Source of the DNA: DATFDN01 sp963767645
GTDB taxonomy: Bacteria; Pseudomonadota; Alphaproteobacteria; Acetobacterales; Acetobacteraceae
DNA length: 64,000 bases
Reading direction: 5' to 3'
NCBI GenBank assembly: GCA_963767645.1
Contig: CAVYEW010000021.1
Location: forward strand, 1-64,000
Shown here: piece after piece, positions 18,768-27,988 of the stretch
How positions within the stretch are numbered: position 1 is the first letter of the stretch
Layout: each line of letters begins with the position of its first letter
Translations under genes and position numbers: made by a program
Notes under the pieces: generated by a model
Told to the model about the DNA's origin: nothing
What the model saw: the letters and a program-made list of their open reading frames with translations, nothing else
The model's database searches: none

Positions 18768-20000
18768 GTGGACACCTTCATTCTCGGCTGGAAATCAGTG
18801 ATCGACCTCCAGCGCCCCCAGGCCATCTTCGTTGTGCTGCTGAGCGCGCTCGTCCCGCTGTCCATCTTCGTCGGGCGCCGTAATGTGCGTGTCCGCCGGT
18901 TGCGGATGCTCGGAAGCCTGCAGCAAGTGCTGCTCCCAGCTAGCGGCCAAGGCTCCTTGCCGGCCAGCTTTACGACACTCGAGGCACGCTATCGTGACGA
19001 CACGGACCGATCGCGCCTCCCAGCCCGCGTGCTGGCCTGGATACAGGAGATCGGGCTTTATGCCCTGCCCACGGCAGTCTTCGCGCTGGTGAGCGGCTGC
19101 GGCTTCGCACTGCTGTTCTCGCTCGGCGGCGACTGGCTGGCTGCCGCCAAGATTCTTCTGCAAGGCCTACAGGCCGACAGCGGGGGCACGGGCAGCTTCG
19201 CATCCGCGACGGCACTTGTGATGGGTGCCGGGTTCGTCGGGGCGTATGTTTGGTCCGTCAATTACCTCATCCTGCGCATCGCCAATTTCGATCTTTCGCC
19301 GCTGAGCTTCCTTTCGACCTCGGCGCACATCCTGATGACCGTCTTTGCCGCCTGGGTGCTGCGACAGGTGTTGGCAGCACCCGTGCCGGAGGCGGTTGCG
19401 GTCGCGGTCCTGCTCGGCATTGCCTTCCTGTCCGGCCTATACCCGTCGCTTGGCGTGAATGTCCTGGTGGACCGCTTGCCGGGCTGGCTCCGGTTCAAGC
19501 ACGACGTTGCGGAGTTGTCCCAGATCGAGCGGTCGTTCCCGCTCGATCTCCTCGACGGGATCGATACCACGATAAAGTTCCGCCTGAACGAGCTGGATAT
19601 TGCCGAAGTGCAAAATCTCGCGGCGGCGAACCCGGTCGAGCTGTTCGTCGAAACTCCCTATGGGTTCGCGGAGATCCTCGACTGGATGGCGCAAGCTCAG
19701 TTGCTCGCCGAACTCGGCCCGCAGCGCTTTCTGGCGGCGCGCAATGCCGGCATCCGAGACATGACATTCCTCCTCGATCTGGGCAGGAGCGACGCCGGAC
19801 GGGCGCTGCTCAGACCGTTCCTCGCCGCGGATGGCAGCGAATCAGACGAGATGCTGCGCGTCCGGATAGAAGGTATCGCGAAAAAGCTGCACGTGCGCCA
19901 TCTCGTGCATTGGACGACGCTCCTGGCGCAGGCCGTCGACGATCCGGCGGCGCCGGGAACGGTCACGGCCAACGTCACGCCTCTCAAGGCGACCGGCTAG
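18768..20000 (+). CDS. Unknown integral membrane protein with C-terminal soluble domain
   Basis: Not assigned to a named family. A GTG start at 18768 follows a GGGAGG ribosome-binding site. The 410 residues have a membrane segment at about 20-36, a soluble stretch, then four more segments at about 93-118, 148-170, 186-203 and 208-228. The remaining 180 residues are soluble and rich in short helices (FRLNELDIAEVQNLAAANP, then PYGFAEILDWMAQAQLL), with a helix-rich repeat that could bind a partner or nucleic acid. The 251 bases between it and the divergent selO gene hold no other gene. It converges on the MBL-fold gene with a 29-base gap. Confidence 0.8.
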   Translation: MDTFILGWKSVIDLQRPQAIFVVLLSALVPLSIFVGRRNVRVRRLRMLGSLQQVLLPASGQGSLPASFTTLEARYRDDTDRSRLPARVLAWIQEIGLYALPTAVFALVSGCGFALLFSLGGDWLAAAKILLQGLQADSGGTGSFASATALVMGAGFVGAYVWSVNYLILRIANFDLSPLSFLSTSAHILMTVFAAWVLRQVLAAPVPEAVAVAVLLGIAFLSGLYPSLGVNVLVDRLPGWLRFKHDVAELSQIERSFPLDLLDGIDTTIKFRLNELDIAEVQNLAAANPVELFVETPYGFAEILDWMAQAQLLAELGPQRFLAARNAGIRDMTFLLDLGRSDAGRALLRPFLAADGSESDEMLRVRIEGIAKKLHVRHLVHWTTLLAQAVDDPAAPGTVTANVTPLKATG

Positions 20001-20029
20001 GCCCGCTTCCACGTCGCGAGAAGAACGTT

Positions 20030-20734
20030 TCAGATGGCGCGGGAAATCATCGCCCTGACCGTTGCCGCGCCCCGCGAGATGATCGGCTCGCCATGGCCTA
20101 CGGCCACCATGGTGCTATCGAACTTCGCCATCCGGATCAGCGATTGACGGTTCTGCTTTGGATTCAGATTAAGCGCGGGCCAGCCAGGCGACAGCTCGGG
20201 CCAAGTGGCTATGGAATCGCCCGCGAACAGCGTCTTGCAGTCTTCCCAGTAGAACGCAAGGTGGCCGGGCGAATGGCCAGGCGCGAAAACCACCTGGAGC
20301 GGCCCCACCTGGTCTCCATCCTTCACGCAGCGATCCACCGTGCAAGGGGGCGCGACGCCGATACCCAGCGCCAGGCCAAGCTGGATAGGAATGTAGGTCT
20401 TGAACGGGCGCCTGGGGATGACGCTGATTTTCTGAGCCTGTCGGTTGCCCTCGATGATGTCGGCTTCCCATTCATGGGCGTAGACGGTTGCGCCGCTCGC
20501 CCGCTTCAGCGCCGCCAACCCGCCCAGATGGGAGCGGTGCGCGTGCGTGAGCACGATGTTCTTAAGGTCCGTCACCGGCCGCCCGAGCAGCTCGAGGTAG
20601 TCCAGCACGCGATGCCCGTCCGTATCGAACAGCGTGTCGACTAGGGTCAGGCTGCCACCGTGGTCCAGCAGGAAGGCGTGAACGTGCCCGCCCATCCACT
20701 GAGTGAGGCTGTGGATTCCAGGCGCGATTTCCAT
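20030..20734 (-). CDS. Metallo-beta-lactamase-fold hydrolase with altered metal motif
   Basis: A 234-residue MBL-fold protein (N-terminus EIAPGIHSLTQWMGGHVHAF). The first metal motif, normally HxHxDH, reads H64-A-H66-R-S68-H69, so the Asp that binds the second metal is a Ser. The other ligands look intact: the His of APGHSPGHL, the Asp of FAGDS and the His of VAVGHGEP. It may therefore bind one metal or use the site differently. The gene lies 26 bases after the alpha-dioxygenase-like gene and is probably cotranscribed with it. A lipid-derived hydroperoxide, ester or lactone substrate would fit the neighbour but is inference. Confidence 0.88.
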   Translation of the reverse strand: MEIAPGIHSLTQWMGGHVHAFLLDHGGSLTLVDTLFDTDGHRVLDYLELLGRPVTDLKNIVLTHAHRSHLGGLAALKRASGATVYAHEWEADIIEGNRQAQKISVIPRRPFKTYIPIQLGLALGIGVAPPCTVDRCVKDGDQVGPLQVVFAPGHSPGHLAFYWEDCKTLFAGDSIATWPELSPGWPALNLNPKQNRQSLIRMAKFDSTMVAVGHGEPIISRGAATVRAMISRAI

Positions 20735-20760
20735 GCTTAATTCCTCCTCGCGCGGTCACA

Positions 20761-22710
20761 TTATTGCCGGACCGCATTCCAGGGGGCAAACGCGTTCCGC
20801 ACGCCCCGCAGGCTGGGCTCCAGGTCCGGGTAGTGCCGCAGCAGAACGGTGCCCATCGTGTTGTCGTTGATCCACTCCATGCCAGCCGGCGAATAGACCT
20901 CGGGCGTGAAATCGGTGGTGAAGAACCGGTCGCTGTTGAGGCGGCGCGACGCCATGAGGATGAAGATCCGGAACGCTGTGTCGCTGAAGCCGAACCCCTT
21001 GGGAAAGCGCTCGGCATACAGGCCAACCATGGTGTCCACCTGCTCGATCTCGTTGTCGTAGATCTCCCGGATCTCTTCGCGCCATACCGGATTGGGCGTC
21101 AGCTCCTCGAAGCTGCGCGGGGCGCGAAGGTGCAGCATCCGTCGGAAATCGTTGTAGCGCGGGACACCGAGTTCCCGGATCCGGAGCACGTCGGTTGAGG
21201 CGAGGTCGATCACCACGCCGTCCGGCCTGGTGAAACGCTGCAGCGAGCGCGGGTAGTTGTGCAGCACAACCTGACCAGGGTTCATCTGGCCGAAGGAATA
21301 CAGGAGGTCGCGCATGCCGATCTTTTCGGCGACCCCCTGCGACGCGGAGCCCGCTACGTCCTGGAAGCCGTGCTCCGCCAGCAGCGTATGGTCCAGCGCA
21401 GACCGGAACTGAAGGTCATCGCGGATCAGCGGATGCATCCGATAGACCGCGACGAATTCCTCTGTGATCGCGTATGGAACGCCGAAATGATCCTTTTTGC
21501 TGCCGGGAATGCCGCTGATCACCTCGCTGTCGCTGACGCGCCCCAGCAGCTTGTGGATGCCCTCGCCCAGCAGCCCCCACCAGTTGGCGCGCATGCCGAT
21601 CTGCAGCGCGGGATGGCCGAGGATCGCCGTGGTCCATTCCACCGTGTGAATCTTGGCGAGCAGCGCCGCGTTGACCAGGCGGGCGTGCTGAAATAACGCC
21701 TCGTCCGACCAGTCCGGGTATTCTACCCGCAGATGGTCGCAGATCGCGTTATGCTCCTTGGCGAACAGCGTGAACAGGATTTCCTGCCCCACCCACCAGC
21801 CGGCCAAGTTCGGCTGCTGCACCAGCGATTGCGGGTCCGGAGCTATGAAACCGTCACTCAGGAGGCGGATCTTGCCGCCGGTGCCGGTGCGTATCTGCGA
21901 TTGGAACGCTTTGGTGTTTCCGTAGAGCTGGGACGCATCCCACCAGTGCGTCTCTGAGTTCAGATACGTCAGAGGGAGATTCGCCTCAGCCGCCGTACGG
22001 GTCCGATCGTCCGCGGTGCGGACGATGCGCATCGGGTTCTCGAACCAGTCGTCGTCCTGCGCCAGGGGAACTTGCCAGGGATTGTCCGCCTGGCTCCTGC
22101 CATGGCTGAACCAATCCCGGATCATGAACTGCAGCCACGCGGCCGCAAGGAGATTGAGCGTAGTGGCAGGCTGGAAAATGTCCCGGGTCATCAGCCCGCG
22201 GCTGACCACGCGCGGACTCGGAGACAGCAGTGTCGCCTCATCCCGATAGGTGTATTGGAGGGGGACATTGCGCCCGAATCTTGTGCCGGCGCTGCCCATT
22301 GCCGGTTCGTCCAGGTCGTTGAAGGTGCCGTCCGCGGTGCGCGCCGTCAGGTAGGATGCGTCAGAGGCAGCGGGCTGTGCCGCTGGCGGATCATCCGGCA
22401 GGCGGCCGGTGTCGTAGAGGTTCTGCTCGCGCAGTATGTCTCGCAATCCCGCTATCGTCGCCAAGCCAAGCGGCAGAGACAATTTGTCCCAACCGACGGT
22501 CTGGTCCAATTTCTCCGCAACCAAGTCGAAGAGTTCCCGCGCACCGCGCTGCCGAGACAGGAAGCCCGCCACTTTGGGCGCCGTATAGGCGGCCAGCGCT
22601 ATCAGGCTCAGCGCTCCCGTCCAGGCAAGCCACGCGCCATTGCCCTTGGCATCGACCGGAACCCGGTCCTGCTTGCGCGGACGCCCAAGAACATTCGCAA
22701 TTAAGGACAT
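20761..22710 (-). CDS. Fatty-acid alpha-dioxygenase-like haem peroxidase (animal peroxidase superfamily)
   Basis: The 649 residues match the plant alpha-DOX layout almost end to end. An N-terminal hydrophobic segment (about 28-47) is followed by the distal haem His203 in FMIRDWFSH and WWDASQLYGNT near 256. AKEHNAICDHLR near 317, KIHTVEWTTAILGHPAL near 353 and RANWWGLLG near 374 follow. EEFVAVYRMHPL holds the radical Tyr423 and proximal haem ligand His426. The end (SRRLNSDRFFTTDFTPEVYS) is also typical. Plant alpha-DOX enzymes add O2 to the alpha carbon of fatty acids to give 2-hydroperoxides. The bacterial enzyme probably does similar chemistry at the membrane; the substrate is inference. Confidence 0.88.
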   Translation of the reverse strand: MSLIANVLGRPRKQDRVPVDAKGNGAWLAWTGALSLIALAAYTAPKVAGFLSRQRGARELFDLVAEKLDQTVGWDKLSLPLGLATIAGLRDILREQNLYDTGRLPDDPPAAQPAASDASYLTARTADGTFNDLDEPAMGSAGTRFGRNVPLQYTYRDEATLLSPSPRVVSRGLMTRDIFQPATTLNLLAAAWLQFMIRDWFSHGRSQADNPWQVPLAQDDDWFENPMRIVRTADDRTRTAAEANLPLTYLNSETHWWDASQLYGNTKAFQSQIRTGTGGKIRLLSDGFIAPDPQSLVQQPNLAGWWVGQEILFTLFAKEHNAICDHLRVEYPDWSDEALFQHARLVNAALLAKIHTVEWTTAILGHPALQIGMRANWWGLLGEGIHKLLGRVSDSEVISGIPGSKKDHFGVPYAITEEFVAVYRMHPLIRDDLQFRSALDHTLLAEHGFQDVAGSASQGVAEKIGMRDLLYSFGQMNPGQVVLHNYPRSLQRFTRPDGVVIDLASTDVLRIRELGVPRYNDFRRMLHLRAPRSFEELTPNPVWREEIREIYDNEIEQVDTMVGLYAERFPKGFGFSDTAFRIFILMASRRLNSDRFFTTDFTPEVYSPAGMEWINDNTMGTVLLRHYPDLEPSLRGVRNAFAPWNAVRQ

Positions 22711-22823
22711 GGACGTCGATCCCGGTATTCAGGTTGCGCGTCACACGCATTCAGCCGACAGCATCCTCCTCGCGCAACTTCGCCGCGTCAACTTGAAACT
22801 ATACGAGTCGCGCGCCATTCACA

Positions 22824-25800
22824 TCACAGATCGTGCATAAGGGCGCGGGCACTTGCCAAGTCTGGAAATTCGGGGCCATCATCGAACCATGCACAAAGCG
22901 GCGCCAGGGTCCTGCGCGCCTCGGGCCGGCGTCCATGACTGGCCAGCAGCTCTCCCAGGGCGACAGCCGCGCGCAGTTCGAACAGCTTTGTCCCTTGGTG
23001 GCCCGCAATGAGGCCGGCGCGAACCAGGGCGCGTTCGGCTGCCTCGAAGTCGCCAGTCGAGCGCAGGAGGCCGCCTCGGACGCGCTCGAATTCCGCCTCA
23101 TCCCAATGTGCTCCCGAGCGCTTCGCCATGTCCATGCCGTTATGAAGCGCATCAAGGCCTTGCTCAACCTGGCCAGCCCGCCCAAGGAGCTCCGCTTCCA
23201 TCCGCAGGAAGGTGGACAGCGAAACCCGGCTGCCGCCGTTGCAGTAGGCGCCATACCCGGCGCGCATCAGCGCTAGCCCGTCCTCCACCTCTCCGAGCAT
23301 GCCGCGGCCCCAGCCCTGCAAGACCGTCGCCACTGCTTCGAAAACGGCAAACCCGTGCTCGTGTGCCAGCGACCATAACTCGTCCAACCACGGCAAGGCC
23401 GCGGCAGTGGCCTCCACGCTGAGTGCGTTGAATGCGCGCTGATAGACCGCGTGGGCGAGCGTGTAGCTGTGGCCGAGCTGGCGTCCCTCCTCGAGTACAG
23501 CGTTGCAGATCCGATCCGCATCGTAAATTTCGCCGAAGCACAGCGAAATCCAGGACAGGAAGCACTTCATCACCACGCGCGGATCGCTCACTACCGACTT
23601 CGCGTATGCCTCGCGCCGGGCAGGATTGAACAGAGCAACGCCACGCCGCAGGAACGAGCGGGCGAGATCAAGATCGCCCGCGTAGAAGTGGGTGGTGCCC
23701 TTCGTGTAGCATCCAAGTAGCCGACCGATGGAGTCCTGTTTCCCCCTTCCGGTCTCCAGTATCTCCGCTGACAGTCTCAGCGCTCGCTCAAACTCCGCGC
23801 GCAGCAGTGCATATGTCCATTGTCCGAACAGCACTGTCGGCAGTTGGCGTGGGGCGTGGATCTGCTCGCACAAGATGCGCGCGCGTTCGAAGGTGGTTCC
23901 CACCCCCGGCGCGGCGTGGCCAAGGGTCGCAATCTGCGCCTTGCCGAGCGCGAGCAGGAGATCAAGCTCGATTGCCCGGCGCCAATTCGTGCAGGGCAGG
24001 TCCGCGATCAGCGCGAGCCCCCGCTCGAGCTGGGAAAGGGCCTCCGATACGAGCGAGCGGGAGAGCGACTGGATGCCGGCCTGGAGCCACCATTCCACCG
24101 CCCGCTCCAGCACCCTCGCCTCCGTCCAGTGATGAGCGAGAAGTTGCGGTTGGGCAGTGGCGAGCGGCGAGAAACGCGCCTCGATCACCTCCGCGATGCG
24201 CTGATGCAGCCTGCGCCGACGTTGCCGAACGATCATCCCATAAGCGGCATCCTGGATCAGGGCGTGCTTGAATCGGTATTGGTCCGATCCCGGCGCGCCC
24301 CTCGGAAGCACCAAACCCGAAGCGATCAGACGTGCGAGTGCAGCGCGCAAAGCCAGTTCGTCGACTTCGGTCAGTTGCACAAGCATATTGAAGTCGAAAT
24401 CACGGCCGATGACTGCGGCGATCTCAGCGACCTCGCGCGCCTCGCCAAGCCGGTCCAGGCGGGCAATGAGAGAGGCATGGATGGTGATCGGCACCGGCGC
24501 GCCGGACAGCCGGCGCTCTATCCGTGCCTCTGTCTCACTCTCGGCCTCGAGAGCAACCTTCGTCACCTCCTCCAGAAACAGCGGCACCCCGTCGGAGCGG
24601 GAGACGATATTGGCTATCCGGGCAGGCGACAAAGCCTGAGGACCGGAAATGCAGCGCACAAGATCGGCGGCTTCGTCGCTGCCCAGCGAGGGCAGCAGGA
24701 GCCGATGCACGTGCGGTTCGGCCGGCCACTCCGGACGGAACTCGGGCCGCGCAGTGACGACGAGCAGGACAGGCCGTTCCCCAATCCGCCGTACTGCCAG
24801 GCTGAGCATCTCCATGGTGGTGGAATCGCTCCAGTGTACGTCTTCGAACACCACCAGCACCGGATGCGATTGCGATGTCCGACGCACAGTATTTAACAGG
24901 GCCTGCAGCATGCGTTCCCGCCGCTTCTGCGGCGCCAGTTGCAAGGCCGCCGACCGCGTATCCATCGGGATCATCAGCAGGTCCGCTATAAGGCCACGTT
25001 CCTCCTGCTGCATGCCTTGCAGCAAGGCCTCCAGCTTCGCCCGCTTCACTTCGATACTATCATCGGAGGCGAAACCAGCTGCGCGCTCGATCTGCCGGAT
25101 TGAGGGATAAAGCGGAACGTCCTTATAGTGCGGATCGCAGTAATGGCTCAGCTCGACCCGGTCCTCGGTTGCGGTCCTCTGAATCAGCTCCACAATCAGC
25201 CGTGACTTGCCGATGCCCGGCTCCCCGACCAGCAGCACGACCTGACCTTCTCCACTGCGTGCGGCTTCCCATAGAGACAACAGTCGGCCGAGTTGCGCCG
25301 CTCGTCCGATCAAGGGTGCGCCTCCCCTGCCGGCCCGCCCCTCGAAGCGGCTCGCAATCGGCGTTGGGCGGAGCACCTTCCATATTGGGATTGGCCTGGC
25401 CCAGCCTTTGATGCTGCGCGACCCCAATGCGTGACATTCGAACGCATCTTCGATAACGCAACGGACGCCATGGTCGACCAGGACGGTGTCGGGTTCGGCA
25501 ATGGCTTGTAGCCTTGCCGCCAGGTTCGGAGCCTCCCCCGCGATATCCAGCCCGCGCAGGCCGCCAGTGCCGATCACATCGCCCATGATCGCCACGCCCG
25601 TAGAAACGCCAATACGCGCATGCAGCCTGCGCCCGTCGCGCAGCACGATCCCTGAAACGGCGCCCACCACCTCGAGCGAGGCGCGGACCGCCCGCTCGAC
25701 GTCGTCCTCGTTCGCTTGCGGATATCCGAAATAGGTCAATGTTCCGTCGCCCATGTAGTGCGCCACAAACCCGCCGTAGCGCGTCATGAGGCTTGCGACA

Positions 25801-26171
25801 CGGTGATGGAACATGCCGAGGATATCGCTGAAATCTTCCGCATCCATCTCCGATACGAATGAGGTCGAGCCGACCAGGTCGCAGAACACGACCGTAACTT
25901 GCCTAAGCTCCGTCGCCGTGTGCTCCGAACGCAGCCGCGCCGCATCGGCTGCACTCGCCTGAAAGGGGCGGCCGCACTGGGAGCAGAACCGAGCGGCCGG
26001 CAGGAAAGGCGTGCCGCAGAACCCGCAAGCCGATCCGAGGTCAGCCATGCAGGACGCACATCGCCCTCCGGCACTGCGCTGCTCGCTGCCACAGAACGGG
26101 CATCTACCCGATCGGAGGGGATCCAGGGAGGGTTGCGGGACCCTGGGGTGCTTGCCGTCGTCTCCCGCCAT
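22824..26171 (-). CDS. Class III nucleotide cyclase with N-terminal zinc ribbons, AAA ATPase and TPR regions
   Basis: A 1115-residue signalling protein. Two zinc ribbons come first (C24/C27-C38/C41 and C49/C52-C63/C66). A class III cyclase domain (about 85-270) has metal Asp98 in FCDLVGST and Asp142 in MGDGTLTYFGYP, purine-side Asp209, and Asn216/Arg220. An AAA/STAND ATPase (Walker A GEPGIGKS near 305, Walker B VLVVFEDVHWSD near 428) and a long helical TPR-like C-terminus follow. The residue equivalent to the adenine-specifying Lys (usually KYMGDG) is His138. The family is thought to be a multi-input switch; this protein's signal and product are unknown. It lies 113 bases before the dioxygenase gene, same strand. 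Confidence 0.9.
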   Translation of the reverse strand: MAGDDGKHPRVPQPSLDPLRSGRCPFCGSEQRSAGGRCASCMADLGSACGFCGTPFLPAARFCSQCGRPFQASAADAARLRSEHTATELRQVTVVFCDLVGSTSFVSEMDAEDFSDILGMFHHRVASLMTRYGGFVAHYMGDGTLTYFGYPQANEDDVERAVRASLEVVGAVSGIVLRDGRRLHARIGVSTGVAIMGDVIGTGGLRGLDIAGEAPNLAARLQAIAEPDTVLVDHGVRCVIEDAFECHALGSRSIKGWARPIPIWKVLRPTPIASRFEGRAGRGGAPLIGRAAQLGRLLSLWEAARSGEGQVVLLVGEPGIGKSRLIVELIQRTATEDRVELSHYCDPHYKDVPLYPSIRQIERAAGFASDDSIEVKRAKLEALLQGMQQEERGLIADLLMIPMDTRSAALQLAPQKRRERMLQALLNTVRRTSQSHPVLVVFEDVHWSDSTTMEMLSLAVRRIGERPVLLVVTARPEFRPEWPAEPHVHRLLLPSLGSDEAADLVRCISGPQALSPARIANIVSRSDGVPLFLEEVTKVALEAESETEARIERRLSGAPVPITIHASLIARLDRLGEAREVAEIAAVIGRDFDFNMLVQLTEVDELALRAALARLIASGLVLPRGAPGSDQYRFKHALIQDAAYGMIVRQRRRRLHQRIAEVIEARFSPLATAQPQLLAHHWTEARVLERAVEWWLQAGIQSLSRSLVSEALSQLERGLALIADLPCTNWRRAIELDLLLALGKAQIATLGHAAPGVGTTFERARILCEQIHAPRQLPTVLFGQWTYALLRAEFERALRLSAEILETGRGKQDSIGRLLGCYTKGTTHFYAGDLDLARSFLRRGVALFNPARREAYAKSVVSDPRVVMKCFLSWISLCFGEIYDADRICNAVLEEGRQLGHSYTLAHAVYQRAFNALSVEATAAALPWLDELWSLAHEHGFAVFEAVATVLQGWGRGMLGEVEDGLALMRAGYGAYCNGGSRVSLSTFLRMEAELLGRAGQVEQGLDALHNGMDMAKRSGAHWDEAEFERVRGGLLRSTGDFEAAERALVRAGLIAGHQGTKLFELRAAVALGELLASHGRRPEARRTLAPLCAWFDDGPEFPDLASARALMHDL

Positions 26172-26417
26172 ATCTGTACACCGCCGCTATTCTCGCGTTT
26201 CCGGGCCCTCCGCCAGGCTGCTGCCCACCACGTCGCGGCGGCGCCCTCCAACGTTTCTCATCCGAGTGTGTCCCGATCATCCTAGCCACGAGCGAGCTGT
26301 CAAGCTGCATGCTTCCAACTGTTCCAATTTGCGATGAAACTCTGGCCCGGTACGGCCGTGGAGGCGAACGCGCAGTTCAGCAGCCCGACGCGCCGCTTCG
26401 GCTACCGGGCTCCATGC

Positions 26418-27953
26418 TCATGCGGCACGGCGCGGCAACTCGCGCCGGGTAAACTCCATTACGCCGTCATCAACGGAACCTAGCCGGAGCGCCGCCATGT
26501 CCAGAGCGTAATTCTGATAGAGTTTCCAGGGCTTCTTCGACCCCTGCTTGGGCAATGTATGGAGCGCACGCTGGAGGTAGCCCGAGGAGAAGTCCAGAAA
26601 AGGCTGCTCTTCAATTGAAGGGTCTCGGCGCGGCGTGGCGGCCGCATAGCCGTGCCGCCGCATGTGATTGAGCAGCCGGCACACGTACTCGCAGGTTAGA
26701 TCGGCCTTGAGCGTCCAGGACGCGTTCGTGTAGCCGAACACCGAGGCAAGATTCGGCACATCGCTGAACATCATGCCCTTATAGGCCAGGGTCTTCGATA
26801 GGTCGACGTGACTTCCGTCCACATTGTATTCGACATCGCCGAGCAAATTGAGCTTGAGACCGGTGGCGGTGACGACAATGTCGGCCTGGAGCTCGGCGCC
26901 CGAGCGAAGCTTGATCCCGGTCGCTGTGAACGTCTCGATCTGGTCGGTCACGACCGAAACGCATCCGTTACGGATGGCCTTGAACAGGTCGGAGTCGGGC
27001 ACCAAGCAGAGCCGCTGATCCCAAGGGTTGTAGCGGGGGGTGAAGTGGGTGGCGACGTCATAGTCGGGACCCAGCTCTTGGCGCACCATGCCGAGGATAC
27101 GCTCTTTCGTCCGCTCCGGCCGTCGGCGGGCAAGATTGTAGAAGAACATGCCGAGAGCCACGTTCCGCAAGCGGGTGAGCCGATATGCGAGCTTCGCCGG
27201 CAGGTGCTCGCGCAGCCAGTTGGCGGTCGCGTCCTCGGCCGGGCGCGAGACGATGTAGGTGGGCGAGCGCTGGAGCATGACGACGTGCGCCGCCGCCCTC
27301 GCCATCGCGGGCACGAGCGTGACCGCCGTCGCGCCGCTGCCAATCACCACCACGCGCTTGCCCGCATAGTCGAGCTCCTTGGGCCAGAACTGTGGATGGA
27401 CGATGCGTCCCTGGAACTCGGCGGTGCCGGCAAACTCGGGCGCGTGGCCTTCGGTGTAGCTGTAATAGCCGCTGCATATCAGCAAGAAGCCGCAGGTGAA
27501 GCGGACGACGTTGCCATTATCGATGCGCTCGGCCTCTATCGTCCAGCGCGCCTCGACCGATGACCAGGACGCCCGCCGCACACGATGGCCGAAGCGTATG
27601 TGTCGGTCGATGCCGTACTCGGCTGCCGTGTCACGGACGTATCTCAAGATCGAGGGACCGTCGGCGATCGCCTTCGCCTCGCGCCACGGCCGAAAGGCGT
27701 AGCCGAGCGTATACATGTCGGAGTCCGAGCGGATGCCCGGATATCGAAACAAATCCCAGGTGCCTCCGATCGCGTCGCGCGCTTCAAGGATCGCATAGCT
27801 CAGCCCTGGGCAACGCGCCTGGAGATAATAGCCGGCGCCGATGCCGGACAGCCCGGCGCCCACGACCAGCACGTCGAGGTGCTCCGTCGCCGTTCCCGGC
27901 TCCGTTGCCGCGCCGCCTGAGGTGTGCTCTGCGAGGGCATCCTGAAAGGCCAT
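26418..27953 (-). CDS. ethA: Baeyer-Villiger monooxygenase, EthA-like
   Basis: A 511-residue FAD/NADPH enzyme that inserts oxygen next to ketones to give esters or lactones. The FAD motif GAGLSGIGAGYYL is at about 34. GGTWDLFRYPGIRSDSDMYT follows, and the type I BVMO fingerprint FQGRIVHPQFWP is complete. The NADP motif GSGATAV comes next, and the C-terminus (TNASWTLKADL, LPKQGSKKPWKLYQNYALD) matches the mycobacterial EthA subfamily closely. The start at 27953 has an AAGAGGAGAG ribosome-binding site; the same frame runs on upstream only because the esterase gene is frameshifted. It lies 35 bases after the esterase gene, in the same direction. Confidence 0.93.
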   Translation of the reverse strand: MAFQDALAEHTSGGAATEPGTATEHLDVLVVGAGLSGIGAGYYLQARCPGLSYAILEARDAIGGTWDLFRYPGIRSDSDMYTLGYAFRPWREAKAIADGPSILRYVRDTAAEYGIDRHIRFGHRVRRASWSSVEARWTIEAERIDNGNVVRFTCGFLLICSGYYSYTEGHAPEFAGTAEFQGRIVHPQFWPKELDYAGKRVVVIGSGATAVTLVPAMARAAAHVVMLQRSPTYIVSRPAEDATANWLREHLPAKLAYRLTRLRNVALGMFFYNLARRRPERTKERILGMVRQELGPDYDVATHFTPRYNPWDQRLCLVPDSDLFKAIRNGCVSVVTDQIETFTATGIKLRSGAELQADIVVTATGLKLNLLGDVEYNVDGSHVDLSKTLAYKGMMFSDVPNLASVFGYTNASWTLKADLTCEYVCRLLNHMRRHGYAAATPRRDPSIEEQPFLDFSSGYLQRALHTLPKQGSKKPWKLYQNYALDMAALRLGSVDDGVMEFTRRELPRRAA

Positions 27954-27988
27954 GCGTATTCTCTCCTCTTGCAGGGCAACGGCATTGG

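Noticed and set aside
26172..26417. Possible small gene between the cyclase gene and the monooxygenase gene
   Set aside because: Only antisense or edge-overlapping frames occur; no start with ribosome-binding site and no recognisable product.
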